Translations under genes and position numbers: made by a program
Notes under the pieces: generated by a model
Told to the model about the DNA's origin: nothing
Databases searched by the model: none
Seen by the model: the letters and a program-made list of their open reading frames with translations, nothing else
From: Spirochaetaceae bacterium
GTDB taxonomy: Bacteria > Spirochaetota > Spirochaetia > DSM-27196 > SKKC01
Direction: 5' to 3'
NCBI GenBank assembly: GCA_003554375.1
Contig: PWGF01000064.1
Location: 1 to 7,627, forward strand
Length of the DNA stretch: 7,627 nucleotides
Part shown: positions 6,364 through 7,627 of the stretch, one piece after another
How the letters are laid out: each line of letters starts with the position of its first letter
Position numbering within the stretch: position 1 is the first letter of the stretch

Positions 6364-6491
6364 TCTGGGGATTCATCATCGGCGTCGTCGTGGGCGTCTT
6401 GTTCAAACCGCAAATCATGACCCTGGTCAATCGGGGTGTTCGCCTGATCAAGGAGAACACGAGCACCACTGACGACGAAAACCGATTCTAA
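6360..6491 (+). CDS. Small single-pass membrane protein coupled to hsp20
   Basis: This 43-codon frame starts at an ATG that overlaps the hsp20 stop as ATGA, a usual sign of translational coupling. The sequence begins MIWGFIIGVVVGVLFKP. Residues 2-15 are uniformly hydrophobic with glycines at 4, 8 and 12, a small-residue spacing that can support helix packing. The remainder is polar, with a basic middle (Arg25, Arg28, Lys31) and an acidic end (DDEN, 38-41), predicting one short membrane helix with the tail in the cytoplasm by the positive-inside rule. AAGGAG at 6353-6358 is only 1 nt from the ATG and the earlier GGAAGG is about 9 nt away, so initiation may rely on ribosomes finishing hsp20. 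I do not recognise the family. A terminator-like dyad follows 39 nt later. Confidence 0.65.
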   Translation: MIWGFIIGVVVGVLFKPQIMTLVNRGVRLIKENTSTTDDENRF

Positions 6492-6530
6492 GAGCTCTTC
6501 AGCAAAGCGCGTCGCAACATGACGGCCACA

Positions 6531-6572
6531 GCCATCGCCGGCCGGCGAGCCGGCGATGGCGTTTGCTCTGTT
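6531..6572 (+). terminator. Rho-independent terminator candidate after the hsp20 unit
   Basis: GCCATCGCCGGC (6531-6542) pairs with GCCGGCGATGGC (6549-6560) in a perfect 12-bp GC-rich stem with a 6-nt loop. It is followed by GTTTGCTCTGTT, a T-rich but interrupted tract. It is well placed to end the hsp20 and small membrane protein transcript. The imperfect T-tract lowers confidence in efficient intrinsic termination. Confidence 0.6.
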
Positions 6573-6612
6573 GAGCCCGACGCGCGCGGCAGCCGGAAGC
6601 CGGCCGGGGCTC
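6573..6612. repeat. GC-rich imperfect inverted repeat between terminator and tRNA promoter
   Basis: GAGCCC (6573-6578) is repeated inverted as GGGCTC (6607-6612). Between them is a very GC-rich segment with a smaller dyad around GCCGG (6591-6595). No T-tract follows and no open frame of interest is present. It may be a remnant of structured RNA, a second pause site, or simply GC-rich spacer. Confidence 0.3.
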
Positions 6613-6635
6613 GGCCAAAGGGAACCATACGATTA

Positions 6636-6664
6636 TTGACACACATCGGCTGGGAAGCTATCCT
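6636..6664 (+). promoter_or_regulatory. tRNA-Leu promoter
   Basis: TTGACA (6636-6641), a 17-bp spacer and TATCCT (6659-6664) form a good sigma-70 promoter. Transcription would begin near 6671, giving a precursor with a 5' leader of about 47 nt. A small GTGGG/CCCAC hairpin (6679-6683, 6692-6696) lies in that leader. The promoter sits downstream of the hsp20 terminator, so the tRNA is its own unit. Confidence 0.7.
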
Positions 6665-6717
6665 TGGTGATGCTAGGTGTGGGAGCTGATACCCACTCTT
6701 GAAAGTACGACATACGT

Positions 6718-6801
6718 GCCCGAGTGGTGAAACTGGTAGACACGCTAGGTTCAGGGTCTAGTGGCCTTACGGCCGTGGAGGTTCAAGTCCTCTCTCGGGC
6801 A
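6718..6801 (+). tRNA. tRNA-Leu, anticodon CAG
   Basis: The acceptor arms GCCCGAG (6718-6724) and CTCGGGC (6794-6800) pair fully, with discriminator A at 6801. The D arm has GTG/CAC with GG in the loop. The anticodon stem CTAGG/TCTAG, closed by one G-T wobble, carries loop TTCAGGG, giving anticodon CAG, which reads CUG leucine codons. A long variable arm with a GGCC/GGCC stem and TTAC loop marks a type II tRNA, as expected for leucine. The T arm has GGAGG, loop TTCAAGT and CCTCT. The 3' CCA is not encoded (CCG follows the discriminator), so tRNA nucleotidyltransferase must add it. Confidence 0.96.
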
Positions 6802-6823
6802 CCGCAAATTATCGAGCAAGCAG

Positions 6824-6857
6824 AAAAGGCTCCCTATCGAAGGGAGCCTTTTCTTTT
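6824..6857 (+). terminator. Strong, probably bidirectional terminator between tRNA-Leu and the tautomerase gene
   Basis: AAAAGGCTCCC (6824-6834) and GGGAGCCTTTT (6842-6852) form an 11-bp stem with a 7-nt loop. It is followed on the plus strand by TTTTCTTTT and reads with a T-tract (TTTTC) on the minus strand too. It lies between the convergent tRNA and tautomerase genes, 22 nt after the tRNA and about 37 nt after the tautomerase stop, and can serve both. Confidence 0.88.
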
Positions 6858-6893
6858 GTGCTTATGCAGTGATGCCGGCGTCCCGCTGGGCCG

Positions 6894-7085
6894 CTACGGG
6901 CCGTCCTTGTCCACAAGAAGCTCGCCGCCGACCGCTACGTGCTCGCGATCGGTCGGGCGCAGGTACACCACGAACGCCGACCGGTCGATTCCTGTCGCTT
7001 CGCTTGCCGCCTTGGTAAAATCGTCCACCAGCTTCTTGCGCTTCTCCTTTTGCATCTCGGGTCCGTAGAACATGATTGTGGGCAT
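6894..7085 (-). CDS. 4-oxalocrotonate tautomerase family protein, DmpI-like
   Basis: The 63-residue protein has the length and layout of the 4-oxalocrotonate tautomerase subgroup. These form small hexamers in which Pro1, exposed after removal of Met, acts as general base. The opening MPTIMFYGPEM, the helix KRKKLVDDFTKAASEATGIDRSA and the ending VAVGGELLVDKD fit the DmpI branch better than classical catabolic 4-OT. Arg11 and the Phe50 position of classical 4-OT have no clear equivalents here, since the region reads YGPEM and VAVGGEL. The physiological substrate is therefore unknown. AAGGAG (7097-7092) lies 6 nt before the ATG and decides the start; longer upstream frames have no such site and would bury Pro1. 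No catabolic genes are nearby. It is divergent from the sensor gene and ends at a shared terminator. Confidence 0.88.
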   Translation of the reverse strand: MPTIMFYGPEMQKEKRKKLVDDFTKAASEATGIDRSAFVVYLRPTDREHVAVGGELLVDKDGP

Positions 7086-7272
7086 TTGGCTCTCCTTGTG
7101 ACGTGAGGTCGAGATTGTTGGTGACTTCGCTTCCGCCGCTCGTGCCAAGTGCATGTCCGGCTGAGATCCTCCGCGAGCCACCGGGTACAGGGTACCACGA
7201 GTTATGCGGGAACGCCTGTTCTTTCAACGGATTGCATAGTACACTAGAGGTGAGCCGGGAGGAGGGCCGGCC
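7086..7272. other. Divergent intergenic region between tautomerase and sensor genes
   Basis: This 187-bp gap should hold both promoters, but none is convincing. For the tautomerase, TTGAAA (7227-7222, minus) and CATAAC (7206-7201, minus) are only 15 bp apart. For the sensor gene, TACACT (7240-7245) could be a -10 without a good -35. A 13-bp dyad, GGTAC-AGG-GTACC (7184-7196), could be an operator. GGAGG (7261-7265) is the sensor gene's ribosome site. Confidence 0.4.
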
Positions 7273-7627
7273 GTGGTGAGGAAAAAAAGTCCGCGGTTTC
7301 TTGTCAAGCTGAGCGGTATTGCCATCCTCGTCTCTTTGAGCGTCGCGGGGTACGCATCGGATACGCTCGTGCTGGACGACGAGCTCGACCGTGTGTCCAT
7401 GGGGCATGCCGTCGAATACCTCGAAGATCGAGACGGAAGTCTCACGATTGATGATGTGGCGAACTATGGCGCGGATACGCCGAAGGAGGCGGATGCCCGA
7501 TGGAAGCCGAGCCGTCGCTCCGCCGTCAACTTCGGATACACCTCTTCGGTTTACTGGATGCGCTTCCGCGTCCGCAACGAAGCATCCCCGCAACAGCGAT
7601 GGGTGCTGGAGATCGACAACTTCTTTC
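7273..7627 (+). CDS. Start of a secreted or membrane sensor with 7TMR-DISMED2-type extracellular domain (partial)
   Basis: The frame begins at GTG 7273, 7 nt after GGAGG (7261-7265); the adjacent GTG 7276 is possible too. It stays open to the window end, giving 118 codons. The N-terminus is a classic signal sequence: basic VVRKKSPRFLVK, a hydrophobic stretch LSGIAILVSLSVAG (13-26), and a likely cleavage after GYA (28-29). The mature part shows features I associate with 7TMR-DISMED2: a YLEDRDGSLTIDDV segment (53-66), a Trp-containing linker (RWKPS), then NFGYTSSVYWMRFRVRN (90-106) and WVLEIDNFF (113 onward). In such proteins this domain precedes seven membrane helices and a cytoplasmic output domain (kinase, cyclase or phosphatase). 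That part is outside the window, so the output is unknown. Confidence 0.8.
   Translation, partial: MVRKKSPRFLVKLSGIAILVSLSVAGYASDTLVLDDELDRVSMGHAVEYLEDRDGSLTIDDVANYGADTPKEADARWKPSRRSAVNFGYTSSVYWMRFRVRNEASPQQRWVLEIDNFF

Noticed and set aside
6724..7068. Plus-strand frame beginning inside the tRNA
   Set aside because: It starts in tRNA-Leu, crosses a strong terminator and is antisense to the tautomerase. MVKLVDTLGSGSSG is a common false translation of tRNA-Leu genes.
6862..7593. 243-codon minus-strand frame spanning the tautomerase and sensor genes
   Set aside because: It overlaps two better supported genes in other frames and shows no motif or ribosome site.
1..7627. CRISPR arrays, insertion sequences, integrase or toxin-antitoxin genes
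   Set aside because: No regularly spaced direct repeats, transposase motifs, terminal inverted repeats or small toxin/antitoxin pairs are visible. The tRNA has no repeated 3' end within the window to suggest an attachment site.

Overview
The window is a compact bacterial chromosome segment with short intergenic gaps and, by eye, a GC content in the high fifties. It most likely comes from a free-living member of the Spirochaetota. That placement is an inference. It rests on a receptor start of the 7TMR-DISM type (7273 onward), on a YmdB-like protein whose active-site motifs are replaced, which I recall as typical of spirochaete copies, and on a chemotaxis adaptation pair outside a large che cluster. 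No rRNA or protein marker here proves it.

Layout. The left end holds almost all of pyrG (CTP synthase) on the minus strand. Its C-terminus runs off the window. It is divergent from cheR, cheB and lipB on the plus strand. The 122-bp pyrG-cheR gap carries two good sigma-70 promoters back to back and a perfect 21-bp palindrome inside the pyrG promoter. lipB meets a minus-strand ymdB-like gene tail to tail, 7 bp apart. That gene is divergent from an hsp20 gene whose leader can fold into three consecutive hairpins, the last spanning the Shine-Dalgarno/start region. A 43-residue single-membrane-segment protein overlaps the end of hsp20. A strong dyad then ends that unit. Next come a tRNA-Leu(CAG) gene with its own promoter, a bidirectional terminator, a minus-strand DmpI-like tautomerase, and the 5' end of a divergent secreted or membrane sensor gene.

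Function. CheR and CheB are the methyltransferase and methylesterase that set receptor methylation in chemotaxis. LipB starts lipoate attachment. The hsp20 unit is a small heat-shock chaperone plus a membrane peptide. Most genes are housekeeping. The points most worth a second look are the hsp20 leader (candidate RNA thermometer), the coupled membrane micro-protein, the YmdB-like protein lacking most metal ligands, and the palindrome/leaderless arrangement at pyrG-cheR.
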